Assembly (NCBI GenBank): GCA_002360945.1
Contig: DERO01000029.1
Location: forward strand, 113,328-177,327
Source: Leclercia adecarboxylata
GTDB taxonomy: Bacteria > Pseudomonadota > Gammaproteobacteria > Enterobacterales > Enterobacteriaceae
DNA: 64,000 bases
Direction of reading: 5' to 3'
Part shown: one piece after another, positions 1 through 10,456 of the stretch
Layout: every line of letters begins with the position of its first letter
Numbering within the stretch: the first letter of the stretch is position 1
Program-made: the position numbers and the translations under genes
Notes under the pieces: generated by a model
What the model saw: only the letters and a program-made list of their open reading frames with translations
The model's database searches: none
Told to the model about the DNA's origin: nothing

Positions 1-789
1 CGCGTCGGTCACTTCCAGCCAGCAGTCGGCGCTGAAGTTCATAACCAGCGCGTTTGGGTCGGCTGGTGCCGCCGCGACGCCAGCCGGGTCGGATGGCAGA
101 GGCTGAACCGCGTTGTCCGCGGTGGCGGCCGGTGCAGTCTCGACGTTCGCCTGAGAAGGCGAAACGACAGCGCTGTCAGCCGGAGCCTGGGCAGTTTGAT
201 TAGCAGCAGGCGCAGCAGTCTGCGCCGTTGCTGTATCTGTGGTGTCGGTCGCTGGCGCCTGCGGTTCGCTGGCGGTTGCGTCGGTATTCAGTGGGATGCT
301 CTGCGCGCCATCGCCCGCTGAGCCATTCAGCTCGGCGGAGGATTGATCGGCCATGGTGGTGATCTCTTCCTGCTGCGCTTTGTGGTTTTGCCACCACCAG
401 GCGCCCGTCAGGCCGATAACCACAAACAAGACCAGCCAGGTAAAGCTCATCAGCCAGCCATCACGTTTTTTACGACGTTTGCCCAGCGAAAAACTCTGCA
501 TCGGCGCGACTTTCGCCGCTCTGACCGGTGCCTGTTTTTCCATCATCGGCAGCAGTTCGTCTTCAGGAATATGCACCAGTTTTGCATAGGAGCGGATATA
601 ACCACGCAGAAACGTTGAAGCGAGTTCGGCAGGTGCCTTATCTTCTTCAATATCGCGGACCGTGGAAACCTTCAGGCATAAGCGTTCCGCAACGGCTTGC
701 TGGCTTAGTCCGAGTTGTTCACGGGCGTTGCGAAGACGAACGCCGGTGGAAAGTGCTGCATTTTGGTCGTGAGTGGCTTCAGTATTCAT
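1..789 (-). CDS. rodZ: Cytoskeleton protein RodZ (3' part missing)
   Basis: RodZ is an inner-membrane protein that links MreB to the elongation machinery and maintains rod shape. The window edge cuts the gene, leaving 263 N-terminal codons in frame to base 1. The start is ATG at 787-789 ([20 protein letters not shown]). Residues about 15-85 form a Cro/CI-type helix-turn-helix ([12 protein letters not shown]), the known MreB-binding domain. A basic stretch (KRRKKRD) precedes one transmembrane helix at about 112-132, and then a long Ala/Thr/Pro/Gln-rich periplasmic linker. The last residues (DCWLEVTDA) begin the C-terminal beta domain. It lies downstream of rlmN on the same strand; in E. coli the order continues with ispG and hisS, which lie outside the window. 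Confidence 0.95.
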   Translation of the reverse strand, partial: MNTEATHDQNAALSTGVRLRNAREQLGLSQQAVAERLCLKVSTVRDIEEDKAPAELASTFLRGYIRSYAKLVHIPEDELLPMMEKQAPVRAAKVAPMQSFSLGKRRKKRDGWLMSFTWLVLFVVIGLTGAWWWQNHKAQQEEITTMADQSSAELNGSAGDGAQSIPLNTDATASEPQAPATDTTDTATAQTAAPAANQTAQAPADSAVVSPSQANVETAPAATADNAVQPLPSDPAGVAAAPADPNALVMNFSADCWLEVTDA

Positions 790-1046
790 TCGCTACAACT
801 ACTGGTACGTGAAAATTGAGGATTCTGGCGCTGGTGAGTCACAATGCCACCCGCACCGCGAAACTTCTGGTCAGTTAACCTTAGTAAGACAGCACAACGC
901 TGTCAGGTTTTCGTTGACAGAAGCGGCTTGTCAGTGAGGCTAAACTGTTGTTGCGTCGTTACATACTGCCTTAAAGTCATATAAAACGCACCGTAATTAT
1001 TACCCATACGCCGGCGCAATGACTGTTTATTCGCATCTTACGCTGC

Positions 1047-1069
1047 CACGGCGCAGATAATGCGCCGTG
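1047..1069 (-). other. Strong hairpin in the rlmN-rodZ spacer
   Basis: A perfect 9-bp inverted repeat (CACGGCGCA / TGCGCCGTG) with a 5-base loop lies 12 bases past the rlmN stop. The spacer 790-1081 holds no other convincing gene. No T-run follows on the minus strand, so it is not a classical terminator. It may be a partial terminator or a 3' stabiliser that sets rlmN above rodZ; that role is inference. Confidence 0.5.
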
Positions 1070-1081
1070 ACTGCATAATAA

Positions 1082-2248
1082 TTACACGGCCTTGATATTG
1101 ATCGCTTCGCCCTGCATCCGCTTACGCAGCGTACGCTTGGTACGGTCGATAACATCACCGGCCAGCTGACCGCAGGCGGCATCGATATCGTCACCGCGGG
1201 TTTTACGCACGATAGTGGTGAAGCCGTACTCCATCAGAACCTTGGAGAAACGGTCGATACGGCTGTTTGAGCTACGGCCATACGGCGCGCCCGGGAACGG
1301 GTTCCATGGGATCAGATTGATCTTGCACGGCGTATCTTTCAGCAGTGCCGCCAACTCGTGCGCATGCTCGGTGCCGTCGTTGACGTGATCCAGCATGACG
1401 TACTCGATGGTGACGCGTCCCTGGTTGGCATTGGACTTCGAAATGTAGCCCCGCACCGAGTTCAGGAAGGTCTCGATATTGTATTTCTTGTTGATTGGCA
1501 CGATCTCATCACGGATGGCATCGTTTGGCGCGTGCAGCGAAATCGCCAGCGCAACGTCAATCATATCGCCGAGCTTGTCCAGCGCAGGCACAACACCTGA
1601 GGTGGAAAGCGTCACGCGACGTTTGGACAGGCCAAAACCGAAGTCATCGAGCATGATTTCCATGGCTGGAACCACGTTGGTCAGGTTCAGCAGCGGTTCG
1701 CCCATCCCCATCATCACCACGTTGGTGATTGGACGGGTACCGGTCACTTTTGCCGCACCGACGATCTTCGCCGCGCGCCAGACCTGGCCGATGATTTCCG
1801 ACACGCGCAGGTTACGGTTAAAGCCCTGCTGCGCCGTGGAGCAGAACTTACACTCCAGCGCACAACCCACCTGGGAAGAGACACACAGCGTGGCGCGGTC
1901 ATCTTCCGGGATATAGACCGTCTCAACGCGCTGATCGCCTACGGCAATCGCCCATTTGATGGTGCCGTCAGCTGAGCGCTGCTCTTCCACCACTTCCGGG
2001 GCGCGGATTTCGGCCACTTCTTTGAGTTTATTGCGCAGGACTTTGTTGATGTCCGTCATGTCATCAAAGTTGTCGCTGCAATAGTGATACATCCATTTCA
2101 TGACCTGGTCGGCACGAAACGGCTTCTCGCCCATCTCTTTGAAGAACTCGCGCATCTGCTGACGATTCAGGTCCAGCAGGTTGATTTTTCCATTTTTAGT
2201 TGGAACCGCAGCAATGGCGACTTCGGAGGTATTAACTAGTTCAGACAT
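1082..2248 (-). CDS. rlmN: Dual-specificity 23S rRNA/tRNA adenine-C2 methyltransferase RlmN
   Basis: A radical-SAM enzyme that makes m2A at 23S rRNA A2503 and at A37 of certain tRNAs. The 388-aa product carries the CX3CX2C cluster motif at Cys129, Cys133 and Cys136 (CALECKFC). It also has the Cys near the C terminus (Cys359, in [10 protein letters not shown]) that forms the methyl-carrying, transiently cross-linked site in this family. The GMGEPLLN motif of SAM binding is present. The start [10 protein letters not shown] matches the family in position. It is first in a minus-strand unit followed by rodZ, and is separated from ndk upstream by the ndk terminator. Confidence 0.97.
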   Translation of the reverse strand: MSELVNTSEVAIAAVPTKNGKINLLDLNRQQMREFFKEMGEKPFRADQVMKWMYHYCSDNFDDMTDINKVLRNKLKEVAEIRAPEVVEEQRSADGTIKWAIAVGDQRVETVYIPEDDRATLCVSSQVGCALECKFCSTAQQGFNRNLRVSEIIGQVWRAAKIVGAAKVTGTRPITNVVMMGMGEPLLNLTNVVPAMEIMLDDFGFGLSKRRVTLSTSGVVPALDKLGDMIDVALAISLHAPNDAIRDEIVPINKKYNIETFLNSVRGYISKSNANQGRVTIEYVMLDHVNDGTEHAHELAALLKDTPCKINLIPWNPFPGAPYGRSSNSRIDRFSKVLMEYGFTTIVRKTRGDDIDAACGQLAGDVIDRTKRTLRKRMQGEAINIKAV

Positions 2249-2291
2249 AATATATTCCGGCCTCGTTGTTACACGTTATGGCCCGTGGAGG

Positions 2292-2337
2292 GTTAAAAAG
2301 AAACGCCCCGACAAGCAGTATGCTCATCCGGGGCGTT
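2292..2337 (-). terminator. Rho-independent terminator of ndk
   Basis: Read on the minus strand, AACGCCCCG pairs perfectly with CGGGGCGTT (9 bp, 18-base loop) and is followed by TCTTTTT. It lies 81 bases past the ndk stop and just upstream of rlmN, so it separates the two transcripts. Confidence 0.85.
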
Positions 2338-2417
2338 GCATTGTACAAAGTCTGGCGCAGGGATGCCACGTCTGCACGCGGCATTTACGAAAATAATGTG
2401 TAAACGAAACCGTTAGA

Positions 2418-2849
2418 TTAACGGGTACGTGGACACACTTCGCCTTCTGCGAAGAAGAAAGCGATTTCGCGTGCTGCTGATTCTACGGAGTCGGAACCGT
2501 GGGTGCCGTTCTCGGTGAAGCTGTCAGCGTAGTCTGCGCGCAGAGTACCTGCCAGCGCGTTGTCCGGGTTGGTTGCACCCAGCAGATCGCGGTGACGCTG
2601 AACGGCATTTTCGCCTTCCAGCACGGAAACCACGATTGGGCCAGAGGTCATGAATTCAACCAGGCCGTCGAAGAATGGACGACCTTCATGCTCAGCATAG
2701 AAACCGCGAGCCTGCTCAACGGTCAGATGCAGCATTTTGGTGCCAACAATTTTAAACCCTGCCGCTTCAAAGCGAGCAAAGATGCTGCCAATAACGTTTT
2801 TTGCCACCGCGTTTGGTTTGATGATGGAAAAAGTACGTTCAATAGCCAT
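2418..2849 (-). CDS. ndk: Nucleoside diphosphate kinase
   Basis: Transfers the gamma phosphate of ATP to NDPs through a phosphohistidine, balancing NTP and dNTP pools in the cytoplasm. The protein is 143 aa, the normal bacterial length. It starts [18 protein letters not shown] and contains the signature NGTHGSDS with the phosphorylated histidine at His117. AGAGGT upstream of ATG is a clear ribosome binding site. It is monocistronic: its own terminator lies at 2292-2337 and a 155-base gap separates it from pbpC. Confidence 0.98.
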   Translation of the reverse strand: MAIERTFSIIKPNAVAKNVIGSIFARFEAAGFKIVGTKMLHLTVEQARGFYAEHEGRPFFDGLVEFMTSGPIVVSVLEGENAVQRHRDLLGATNPDNALAGTLRADYADSFTENGTHGSDSVESAAREIAFFFAEGEVCPRTR

Positions 2850-2954
2850 GATTACCTCTGTGATTTGTTCTGTTGTTTTGCATTCATGCGAAATATATGG
2901 CGCGGATTATAATGAGCATTCACGCCATTGCCTATGGATGCATGTAACATTTTT

Positions 2955-2997
2955 TTAAAATAAGACGAGTTTTAACAACAGATCGTGGCTAAAACTC
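2955..2997 (-). terminator. Possible terminator of the yfhM-pbpC unit
   Basis: On the minus strand, eight bases past the pbpC stop, GAGTTTTA pairs with TAAAACTC across a 15-base loop, followed by GTCTTATTTT. The stem is A/T-rich and the loop long, so efficiency is doubtful. The rest of the 2850-3004 gap should hold the ndk promoter, but I do not see a convincing pair of hexamers. Confidence 0.4.
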
Positions 2998-3004
2998 ATT
3001 TTAT

Positions 3005-5329
3005 CTATTGCAAGGTAAAATCGACGGTTGCCACCTGCCCTGCCTCATCCATCACCAGCAGTTGATACTCCCCTGCGCTTTCAAGATGTAATGTGTACGC
3101 TCGCCCCTGCACGTTCTGCAACTCACCGTTGAGGAACCACCAGCGGGCACCATCGCTGCCGCTGGCCTGCAGCGGCAACGAGACGCGCGCCTCCCCCGGC
3201 AGACGCTTAATCACCGCCCCCTGGCGAATGCCGGAGAGGATCAGCGGTGCCGGAAAGGGCTGGCCGAGCGGCGGACAGGTTGTTGATGCGGGCGGGATAC
3301 GCGCCGCCCGCCGTTCCGCCTGTGGCAGCCACGGCTCCAGCGGCAGCGGCCAGACGTCTACGCTGTGTTCCTGCGCCTGCGGGCAGTCCGCCGCCACGCG
3401 TTTACCGCTGCTGTCCAGCCAGACAGGGAAACGAATCCCGCGAATGCCCTCCTGCTCCGGCAGCAACAGCGTCGAGGGCTGGCTCCCTTCAAGCAGCCAG
3501 GTCGCGAGGCGGCGACGGCAGTTGTTATCTCCTTCAGGCAGGGACTGTCCGCCCGGCCAGCAGATCACACCGCGGCTCACCGAGGCCGGGCGCGGGTCGC
3601 GCGGCAGGCGTGCCTCATCCAGCGCCGAACGCGACTGCAGCAGGTTGTTGACCTGATTGAGCACCGGAACGGCGCTGGCAAAACCAAATTGCCCGGCCAC
3701 CGGCGTGCCATCCGGTCTGCCGGTCCAGATGCCAATCACGTAGCGCGCATTCAGCCCTATCGCCCAGGCATCACGATAGCCATAGCTGGTACCGGTTTTG
3801 ATCGCCAGGGGTACCACCTGAGCAAGCGCGCTGTCCGGCAGCGGCTGCGCCTCGTTAGCCAGAATCCGGCGGATGATCCACGCCGCACCGGGCGACAGCA
3901 GGGGCCGCTCAACCAGCGGGTCGCCCGGCTGCAGGCGCAGCTTCCCTGCCCGCCCCTGACGGGCAAAGGCGCTGTACGCCGCAGCAATATCTTCCAGACG
4001 CGCCCCGGCACCGCCCAGGATGAGGGAGAGGTTCGGCTGCGCGCCTGCGGGAAGCAGCAGCGGTAATCCGGCGTTGCGCAGCATCCCGGCAAACTTTTTC
4101 GGCCCGTAGGCTTCCAGCACCTGCACGGCGGGCAGGTTCAGGGAGCGCACCAGCGCCTCGCTCATGCTGATCGGGCCATGAAAACCGCTGTCAAAATTCC
4201 CTGGTCGGTAATCGCCGGTGCGACGCGGGACATCCTGCAGCAGCGAGGCCGGATGGATCAGCCCATCGTCCATCGCCAGGCCATAGACAAAAGGCTTGAG
4301 CACCGATCCCGGGGATCGGATCGCCGAGATCATATCCACATGGCTGAAACGGCTGTCGTCGTTAATGTCCACCGATCCGACCCAGCCGCGCACTTTCATG
4401 TCGCTGTGATCGACGACGATCATCGCCAGCGAACTGCGGGGCGGGAGCCGGGATTTCCAGTTCAGCGCAAGCTCCTCCAGCTGGCGCTGCAGCGTGGCGT
4501 CGAGGGTGGTCACCACTTTAGTGTCACGGCTTTTGCTGAGCATCATCCGTGAGAACAGCGGCGCCAGCTGCGGCATCTGCCGGGGGGCCAGCCATACCGG
4601 CTCCTCCTGCGATTCGCTTACCTGACGCGCGGGCCAGACGCCCTGAGAGGCCATACGTTTGAGGACTTTGTTACGTGCCGCCTCGGCACGCTCCGGCCAG
4701 CGGTCCGGCCGTAGACGGCTCGGGGCCTGCGGCAGGACGGCAAGCAGTGCGGCTTCGGAGTAGCTCAGCTGCGTGGGTGCTTTTCCCAGATAGGCCCAGC
4801 TGGCGGCCCCTACCCCCTGCAGCGTGCCGCCAAAGGGGGCGCGGTTCAGATAGAGGGTCAGGATGTCACGTTTGGAGAGGTGCCACTCCAGCTGCAGCGC
4901 GCGCCAGAGCTGACGCACTTTGCCGCCAAAGGTACGGGGATGAGGATCCAGCAGGCGTGCCACCTGCATGGTCAGCGTACTTCCGCCCGACACCACCTTT
5001 CCGGCAGTAAGATCCTGCCAGGCTGCGCGCAGCACAGAGAATGGGTTAACGCCGGGATGATCCCAGAACCAGCGATCTTCATACTGGATCAGGGCCTCGA
5101 GATAGCGCGGCGAGACCTCTTCGATAGTGACCGGATAGCGCCAGATCCCGTCGCGATCGGCAAATCGCCACAGCGGGATCCCCTTCTCATCCACTACCAC
5201 CCGGGCGGGATTGACCTCGTGTAACGGCAGCGGCCACAGGCGATCGGCAGCAAAGACGCCGCCCCACAGCAGAAGTATCCCCCCCGCCAGCCACAGCCAG
5301 CGGGAGCGTGTCCATTTCCGATACTGCAC
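3005..5329 (-). CDS. pbpC: Penicillin-binding protein 1C
   Basis: Bifunctional class A peptidoglycan synthase of the inner membrane, 774 aa. One N-terminal membrane anchor lies at about residues 11-30. The GT51 transglycosylase domain has its catalytic Glu in EDRWFWDHPG (Glu84) and the GGSTLTMQ motif at 115-122. The transpeptidase domain has SVLK (Ser342, Lys345), SLN and KTGTSYGYRDAW. A C-terminal BiPBP_C domain completes the family architecture. The start codon is GTG (5327-5329), one base after the yfhM stop, so translation is probably coupled. The same yfhM-pbpC pairing occurs across proteobacteria, where alpha-2-macroglobulin is thought to protect the cell when the wall is breached. Confidence 0.96.
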   Translation of the reverse strand: MQYRKWTRSRWLWLAGGILLLWGGVFAADRLWPLPLHEVNPARVVVDEKGIPLWRFADRDGIWRYPVTIEEVSPRYLEALIQYEDRWFWDHPGVNPFSVLRAAWQDLTAGKVVSGGSTLTMQVARLLDPHPRTFGGKVRQLWRALQLEWHLSKRDILTLYLNRAPFGGTLQGVGAASWAYLGKAPTQLSYSEAALLAVLPQAPSRLRPDRWPERAEAARNKVLKRMASQGVWPARQVSESQEEPVWLAPRQMPQLAPLFSRMMLSKSRDTKVVTTLDATLQRQLEELALNWKSRLPPRSSLAMIVVDHSDMKVRGWVGSVDINDDSRFSHVDMISAIRSPGSVLKPFVYGLAMDDGLIHPASLLQDVPRRTGDYRPGNFDSGFHGPISMSEALVRSLNLPAVQVLEAYGPKKFAGMLRNAGLPLLLPAGAQPNLSLILGGAGARLEDIAAAYSAFARQGRAGKLRLQPGDPLVERPLLSPGAAWIIRRILANEAQPLPDSALAQVVPLAIKTGTSYGYRDAWAIGLNARYVIGIWTGRPDGTPVAGQFGFASAVPVLNQVNNLLQSRSALDEARLPRDPRPASVSRGVICWPGGQSLPEGDNNCRRRLATWLLEGSQPSTLLLPEQEGIRGIRFPVWLDSSGKRVAADCPQAQEHSVDVWPLPLEPWLPQAERRAARIPPASTTCPPLGQPFPAPLILSGIRQGAVIKRLPGEARVSLPLQASGSDGARWWFLNGELQNVQGRAYTLHLESAGEYQLLVMDEAGQVATVDFTLQ

Positions 5330-5330
5330 G

Positions 5331-8300
5331 TTACGGTACGACGATCAGTGGGCCACTGGCCGCACCCGTTGCCCGCCACTGCGGCACATACATCGATTCC
5401 ACCAGCGGTACGGGCACCGCATAGGTTCCCGGCGTGACGGCGCGGGCCAGATAGACCAGCGTCACCGGCTGGCCTTCATTGACCGGCACGGCGGCGACAA
5501 AGTGATCGTCGCGGAACTCCATATGCTGAATATCGGCCTGCTGCATCTGGCTGAGCAGATTTTGCACCTCGCTGCCGCTCTCCTGCAGGCTGGCGCTGCT
5601 GCTGGCGAGGTTCTGGTTTTCCAGCTCCAGCCCGGCAGGCAACAGGTCAACCACCAGCGCATCCGGCACGTTCTGGCTGGCAGTGACGTTCAGCCAGACC
5701 AGCACCAGCTCACCGCTCTTCAGGGAAGAAAGTGATTTGCTGCTGCCATCGGTCGCCAGAACCTGACGTTCGATTTTCAGGACGTTAGAAGCAGGCTGCG
5801 GCGCGTATTGCGGATAGCCGCTGCTGTCCAGGCGCACCCACAGCGGCGCAGTGCCGGTATTGGTGACCTGCAGGGCAGACAGCTGGTCGGCGTTGAGGTT
5901 CTGCACCTGCGGTTTGTCACCCTTGAGGTTGCCGTCCGCCAGCGATGTCGTGGCCTGCCACGCCCCGGAGAGGTTCTGCAGGGAACGACCCGCCAGGAAC
6001 AGGGCATTGCTCTCCTGAGTAGAGAGCCAGCGCTGGCTGAACGCCTGCTGAGACAGGATGTTCAACAGCGTGCTCTGCGCATCCGGCAGCAGGTTGTACT
6101 CTTCCAGCAGGCTGAGCATCATCGCGTTATCACGCAGCGGGCTGCCGTAATCGGCCATCCAGCTCTGCGTGTCGCTGCGCGGCGTTTTGATGGCCAGATC
6201 CAGCGCCTGTTGGCTGCGCGGCGCATCGCCCATCAGCTTCAGGGCCAGCCCCAGCTGCATCAGCGGCAGGCCCGATTTTGCCTGGGCGCGACGCTCCCAG
6301 ATTTCGCGCAGTGCCCCGAGAGGCGCTTTCTGCTGGCGCGCCAGCACCAGCGCGGCATAGGCCTGGATCGCAAACCTGCTGGCCTGGGTGTCTTCGCTGT
6401 AGCGGACCGCCATCATGCCCGGATCCTGCAGGTAGCGCAGCAGGCGGTTGTTGGCATTGTTAACGGCATCCGCCGGCACGCTGTAGCCCTGCTCGCCTGC
6501 GCGCACCAGGAAATCGGTGACGTAGGCGGTGAGCCAGTACTCTTCCGGACCGTTTTTATCCCACAGGGCAAAACCGCCGTCGGTACGCTGCATCTGCAGC
6601 AGACGAGAGATGCCGATCTCAATGGCGGCCCGGCGCTTCTCGTCGCTGTCGCCCTTAATGCCCAGCGCGCTCAGTTGGGCGGCACTGGTATAGAGCGAAG
6701 GGAACAGGCCGCTGGTGGTCTGCTCCAGACAGCCATACGGATAGGCCTGCAGTTCACGAATGTAACGGGCCAGATTGAGCGGCGGCTTGCCGCTAAGCAG
6801 AAGCTGCCCCTGCAACGTCAGCGGAGAGAAATTAGCGAGATGCTGTTCCGGTGCGTGCCAGCTTTCACCCGGTTTGAGCATCGTACCGCTGTTCACCGTC
6901 TGCGCCGGGAACGCCGGACGCACGCCGATTTTCCAGCTCTTCTGCTGCGGCGCAAAGGTTTCGCCGGGAAGCGTCAGGCCGCTCACCTGGGCAGCGATTT
7001 CGCCGTCGCCGTAACCATCAAGCGCCCGCACCGGAATAAACAACGTCGAGCGCTGACCGGGCGCCAGCTGTACCGGCTGCGGCTGAGCCCCTTCCAGCGC
7101 CAGATTACCGCCTGCGGTCAGGGTCACGTTCAGGGTCTGCGGTTTATCGGTAAGGTTGGTCAGATCCAGCGTCAACCGGGCGTTATCCCCGCTGGCCAGG
7201 AAGCGCGGGGTATTCAGCTCGGTAATGACGGGCGCGGCCACAATCACTTTGTTCTCACTGCTGCCAAAATCGTCATCGGTCCAGGCCTGAGCCATCAGAC
7301 GCAGCTCGCCGTTAAAGTCGCCGATTGGCAACGAAACGGTGCCCTCGCCGTTGGCGTCCAGCTCTACCGGCTGCGCCTGCTGGGCGATGATGGTGACATG
7401 GTTAACCGGCGGTTTGCCGCCACGCTTGAGTTCATCGCCATCGCCGCCAAAACGCAGCGACGCCAGACGCCCCTGGCCTTCAATCACCTGGCCGTAGATA
7501 TCGTAGATGTCCGCGCCGTAGCGCTTCTGTCCAAAGAATGCCTGCCACGGATCGGGGGTCACGTAATCGGTAATGTTAAGTACACCGCTGTCCACCGCCG
7601 AGACCAGCACGTTGATTTTCTGCGGAGTCGCCCCCTCTTTCACGCTGGCCTTCACTTTGACCGCCAGCGTCTGGTTTGGCCGCATTTTCTGCGGGTTATC
7701 GAGCGCAATGCTCAGACGACGGCTCTCATCGCCCATCGGCAGATGCAGCAAGCCTACCGCGCGTTTTGGCGTGGCCGATCTGGATTTATCGCCAGGACGC
7801 ACCACCAGCGTGGAGAGATAGAGATCGTGACGTCTCCAGTTTTTATCCACCGGGATGGTCATATCCAGCCCTTCAGCCGGGACGTCGATCTCCTTCCACC
7901 ACAGCGGCCCTTCGCTGGATTCGATCATCGCATAGCCCTTCCCTGCCGCCGGGGCAGCGATGTGCAGCTTGATGGTATCCCCGGGCTGATAGGCCGGTTT
8001 GTCCAGCTTCATGGTCACCCGGTCCGGGCGTGCCGCCCCGGTACCGTCACTGTTGTCCTGCCAGCTGTAGCCAGCCCAGAAGCGCACGCTGCTGACCGTC
8101 TCATCCGGGGCTTTCACCTCCAGACGATAGGAGCCCCACTCCACCGGGAAGCTCACTTTTCCGGTCTCGTCGGCGGCCAGATCCAGCGCCTGCTCACCCT
8201 CGATCAGATCTTTTTGATCGAACTGCGACTGCCAGCCTTCGCTCTCCGACCAGTTCCACGAGTAGTCGCGGCGCTCGCGGATCAGGCGAACCTGCAGGCC

Positions 8301-10304
8301 TGAGACCGCTTTTTTCGCCCCGCTGGCATCGGCATAAACAATATCGAACCCGGCCTGGCTGTTCTCCTCGACAATCGGTTGGTTGACGGTGGTATCGGTG
8401 CGGTAGTCATAGACCGCTTTGCTGGCGAACTGCGGACGGATGCCCGGCAGGGTCGCCGCCGGCCAGACAGCCTGTTCCGCCCGTCGGGTGACCGGTCGGC
8501 CACCGGATTCCAGCAGGCTGGCCTGCAAAACAACCTGCAGCGGAGAGTGGGTCTCTTTCCACTGGCTGTCGCTGCTCACCTGTCCACGCCCCTGCTCATT
8601 GAGAGTCAACTGCACCTCATCAAGACTGCGGCTCAGGTTCTCTTCGGCAATGTCCCCGAACTGGAAGCCCGGCAGGGCGGCTACGGCTTCCCGCAGCGGA
8701 CGCAGGAAGAGCTGGCCCTGCAGGCTGTTGCCGTTGGCGGGCGCGCCGTAAAGGTAATATCCCACCACGTCGAAGGCCACAGGATCCTGCGGCGAAATCG
8801 GGGCTTTTTGCCCGGCGATATTCAGCGCCATGCGCTCCGGCATAAAGTCTTCAACATGAAAATCCCACATCCGCTGCTGGTTGTCGCCGGTACTGGCACG
8901 GACATGCCACATCCCGGTCTGCGCGCCGCTCTCAAGCGGGTAGTCAAAGCGGTAAAGACCGTTCGCAGGCTGGCTGACCACAGTGCGCGCCACCTGCCCG
9001 TCCGGGCGCAGTACCTCCAGCTTCACCGGCTGGTCAGGGAGCGGCTTGCCGTCGCTGTCGCGCAGCAGGCCGTTGAGGATCACCGTTTCGCCCGGGCGGT
9101 AGAGATCCCGCGGACCAAACATAAAGAACTGTTTAGTGAAGCCAGGGGCACCGGAGATGGCAAACTCCGCCAGATCCAGCGCCGGGAGGGTGAGGTCCAG
9201 CAGCGTGGTCTGCCCGTCCTTGCGGGCGAGAAGCAGCGCGGCCTCTTTGTCCGTCTGTAACGTTGCGTGGCCGTCGGCGTCGCTGGTGGCCTGCGCCAGG
9301 GTCTGCCCTTTATCGTTGAGCAGCTGCACCTCGATAGCCGACTGCGCCGCGCCGTTCTCCAGGCTCTGGGTAAAGATATCCAGCCGGTTATGGTAGCGGT
9401 GCGCAGAGAGGCCAATATCGCTGAGGGTAAACAGGGTCGCGGCATTGCTGTAGTTGTAATGCCCGGCCTGATTCATCACCGCGATATAGACGCCCGCCTG
9501 CTGTAGCGGCTTGATGTCCGCCAGCGGCAGGAGCAGTTTTTCACGCGTATTGCGCGCCGGGTTAAGGTCGAAACGGCCGGTGTAGACCAGATCCGCCATC
9601 GTTAGCAGATTGTCGGATTCCCAGTTGGTGAGCGAGTTGCGGTACTCCCACTGGCTGACAAAGGCGGCTAAGGATTCGGGTTTGACCCGGTAGAAGTTCA
9701 CATCGACGTTATTAACGTTCAGCGCCATCACCGGCAGCCCTTCCACCACCTTACCCGGCAACAGCGAGCCGCGGCTGGCGAAGCCCACGCTCGGTTCAAT
9801 GTCGCGGGTCGTAATGGCTTTTTCGACGTCGCTACCAAAGGTACTTTTATTCAGCGCCAGCAGATCGCGCTCGACGGTGACCACCAGGTTGCGGTTCGGC
9901 TCCAGATGGCGCAGGCGCAGCTCTTTCAGGTTCGGCGCCAGCTCCCAGGCACCATCGACCTTGCCGCTTTTTTTATCGACCACGTGCACCGTGCGGGCGA
10001 AATCCTGCGCAGGATCGAGCGGCACCGAGAAGGTCAGCACCAGGGCGGCGGCACCGTCCAACTGGATCTCAGAGGCATCCAGCAGGGTCAGCGCTTTACC
10101 CTGGCTTTGCGCTGCCAGTTTCTCCAGCGTGGCGTTGTCCGGCTTTGCCGGCACAGAGGCAGACGCTGGCGTAGACGTGGAAGCGGTGGCTGTGGCTGTG
10201 GCGGGTGCCACGGAAGAGGTCTGGTCTTCACTGTCATCACAGCCGACAAGCGTGATGGTGGTAAGCAGCGCTATAGACAGCGCGGCAAGGCGAAACGGTT
10301 TCAT
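5331..10304 (-). CDS. yfhM: Bacterial alpha-2-macroglobulin (ECAM), inner-membrane lipoprotein
   Basis: A periplasmic protease trap of 1657 aa, close to the E. coli length. It begins MKPFRLAALSIALLTTITL and continues into a lipobox with the acylated Cys at residue 22. The residue after it is Asp, the Lol-avoidance signal, so it should stay in the inner membrane facing the periplasm. The thioester motif CLEQ (YPYGCLEQTT) has its Cys at residue 1192. In this family the thioester covalently captures attacking proteases after bait-region cleavage. The start ATG is preceded by AGGGATAAAGG. pbpC follows after one base. Confidence 0.96.
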   Translation of the reverse strand: MKPFRLAALSIALLTTITLVGCDDSEDQTSSVAPATATATASTSTPASASVPAKPDNATLEKLAAQSQGKALTLLDASEIQLDGAAALVLTFSVPLDPAQDFARTVHVVDKKSGKVDGAWELAPNLKELRLRHLEPNRNLVVTVERDLLALNKSTFGSDVEKAITTRDIEPSVGFASRGSLLPGKVVEGLPVMALNVNNVDVNFYRVKPESLAAFVSQWEYRNSLTNWESDNLLTMADLVYTGRFDLNPARNTREKLLLPLADIKPLQQAGVYIAVMNQAGHYNYSNAATLFTLSDIGLSAHRYHNRLDIFTQSLENGAAQSAIEVQLLNDKGQTLAQATSDADGHATLQTDKEAALLLARKDGQTTLLDLTLPALDLAEFAISGAPGFTKQFFMFGPRDLYRPGETVILNGLLRDSDGKPLPDQPVKLEVLRPDGQVARTVVSQPANGLYRFDYPLESGAQTGMWHVRASTGDNQQRMWDFHVEDFMPERMALNIAGQKAPISPQDPVAFDVVGYYLYGAPANGNSLQGQLFLRPLREAVAALPGFQFGDIAEENLSRSLDEVQLTLNEQGRGQVSSDSQWKETHSPLQVVLQASLLESGGRPVTRRAEQAVWPAATLPGIRPQFASKAVYDYRTDTTVNQPIVEENSQAGFDIVYADASGAKKAVSGLQVRLIRERRDYSWNWSESEGWQSQFDQKDLIEGEQALDLAADETGKVSFPVEWGSYRLEVKAPDETVSSVRFWAGYSWQDNSDGTGAARPDRVTMKLDKPAYQPGDTIKLHIAAPAAGKGYAMIESSEGPLWWKEIDVPAEGLDMTIPVDKNWRRHDLYLSTLVVRPGDKSRSATPKRAVGLLHLPMGDESRRLSIALDNPQKMRPNQTLAVKVKASVKEGATPQKINVLVSAVDSGVLNITDYVTPDPWQAFFGQKRYGADIYDIYGQVIEGQGRLASLRFGGDGDELKRGGKPPVNHVTIIAQQAQPVELDANGEGTVSLPIGDFNGELRLMAQAWTDDDFGSSENKVIVAAPVITELNTPRFLASGDNARLTLDLTNLTDKPQTLNVTLTAGGNLALEGAQPQPVQLAPGQRSTLFIPVRALDGYGDGEIAAQVSGLTLPGETFAPQQKSWKIGVRPAFPAQTVNSGTMLKPGESWHAPEQHLANFSPLTLQGQLLLSGKPPLNLARYIRELQAYPYGCLEQTTSGLFPSLYTSAAQLSALGIKGDSDEKRRAAIEIGISRLLQMQRTDGGFALWDKNGPEEYWLTAYVTDFLVRAGEQGYSVPADAVNNANNRLLRYLQDPGMMAVRYSEDTQASRFAIQAYAALVLARQQKAPLGALREIWERRAQAKSGLPLMQLGLALKLMGDAPRSQQALDLAIKTPRSDTQSWMADYGSPLRDNAMMLSLLEEYNLLPDAQSTLLNILSQQAFSQRWLSTQESNALFLAGRSLQNLSGAWQATTSLADGNLKGDKPQVQNLNADQLSALQVTNTGTAPLWVRLDSSGYPQYAPQPASNVLKIERQVLATDGSSKSLSSLKSGELVLVWLNVTASQNVPDALVVDLLPAGLELENQNLASSSASLQESGSEVQNLLSQMQQADIQHMEFRDDHFVAAVPVNEGQPVTLVYLARAVTPGTYAVPVPLVESMYVPQWRATGAASGPLIVVP

Positions 10305-10456
10305 CCTTTATCCCTGGCCTTGCGGGCCTGTTGGTCGTCGTCGGGTTAAGTATTATCCGCAAGTTTCATTAATACAAAAGCGTTGATTCCAATTCTGGAC
10401 AACGCCTCGCAAAGTTTTCTGCACCGATAAAGATTCCGTTGCTGGCGCGATCACAG

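Noticed and set aside
5808..8303. 831-codon open frame on the plus strand
   Set aside because: It lies wholly antisense to yfhM, in GC-rich sequence where complementary frames stay open; it shows no recognisable domain and no ribosome binding site.
10441..10456. CRP site before the alpha-glucoside operon
   Set aside because: Only one half (TCACA) fits; the other half (TGCTG) matches the consensus poorly, so I do not list it as a separate feature.
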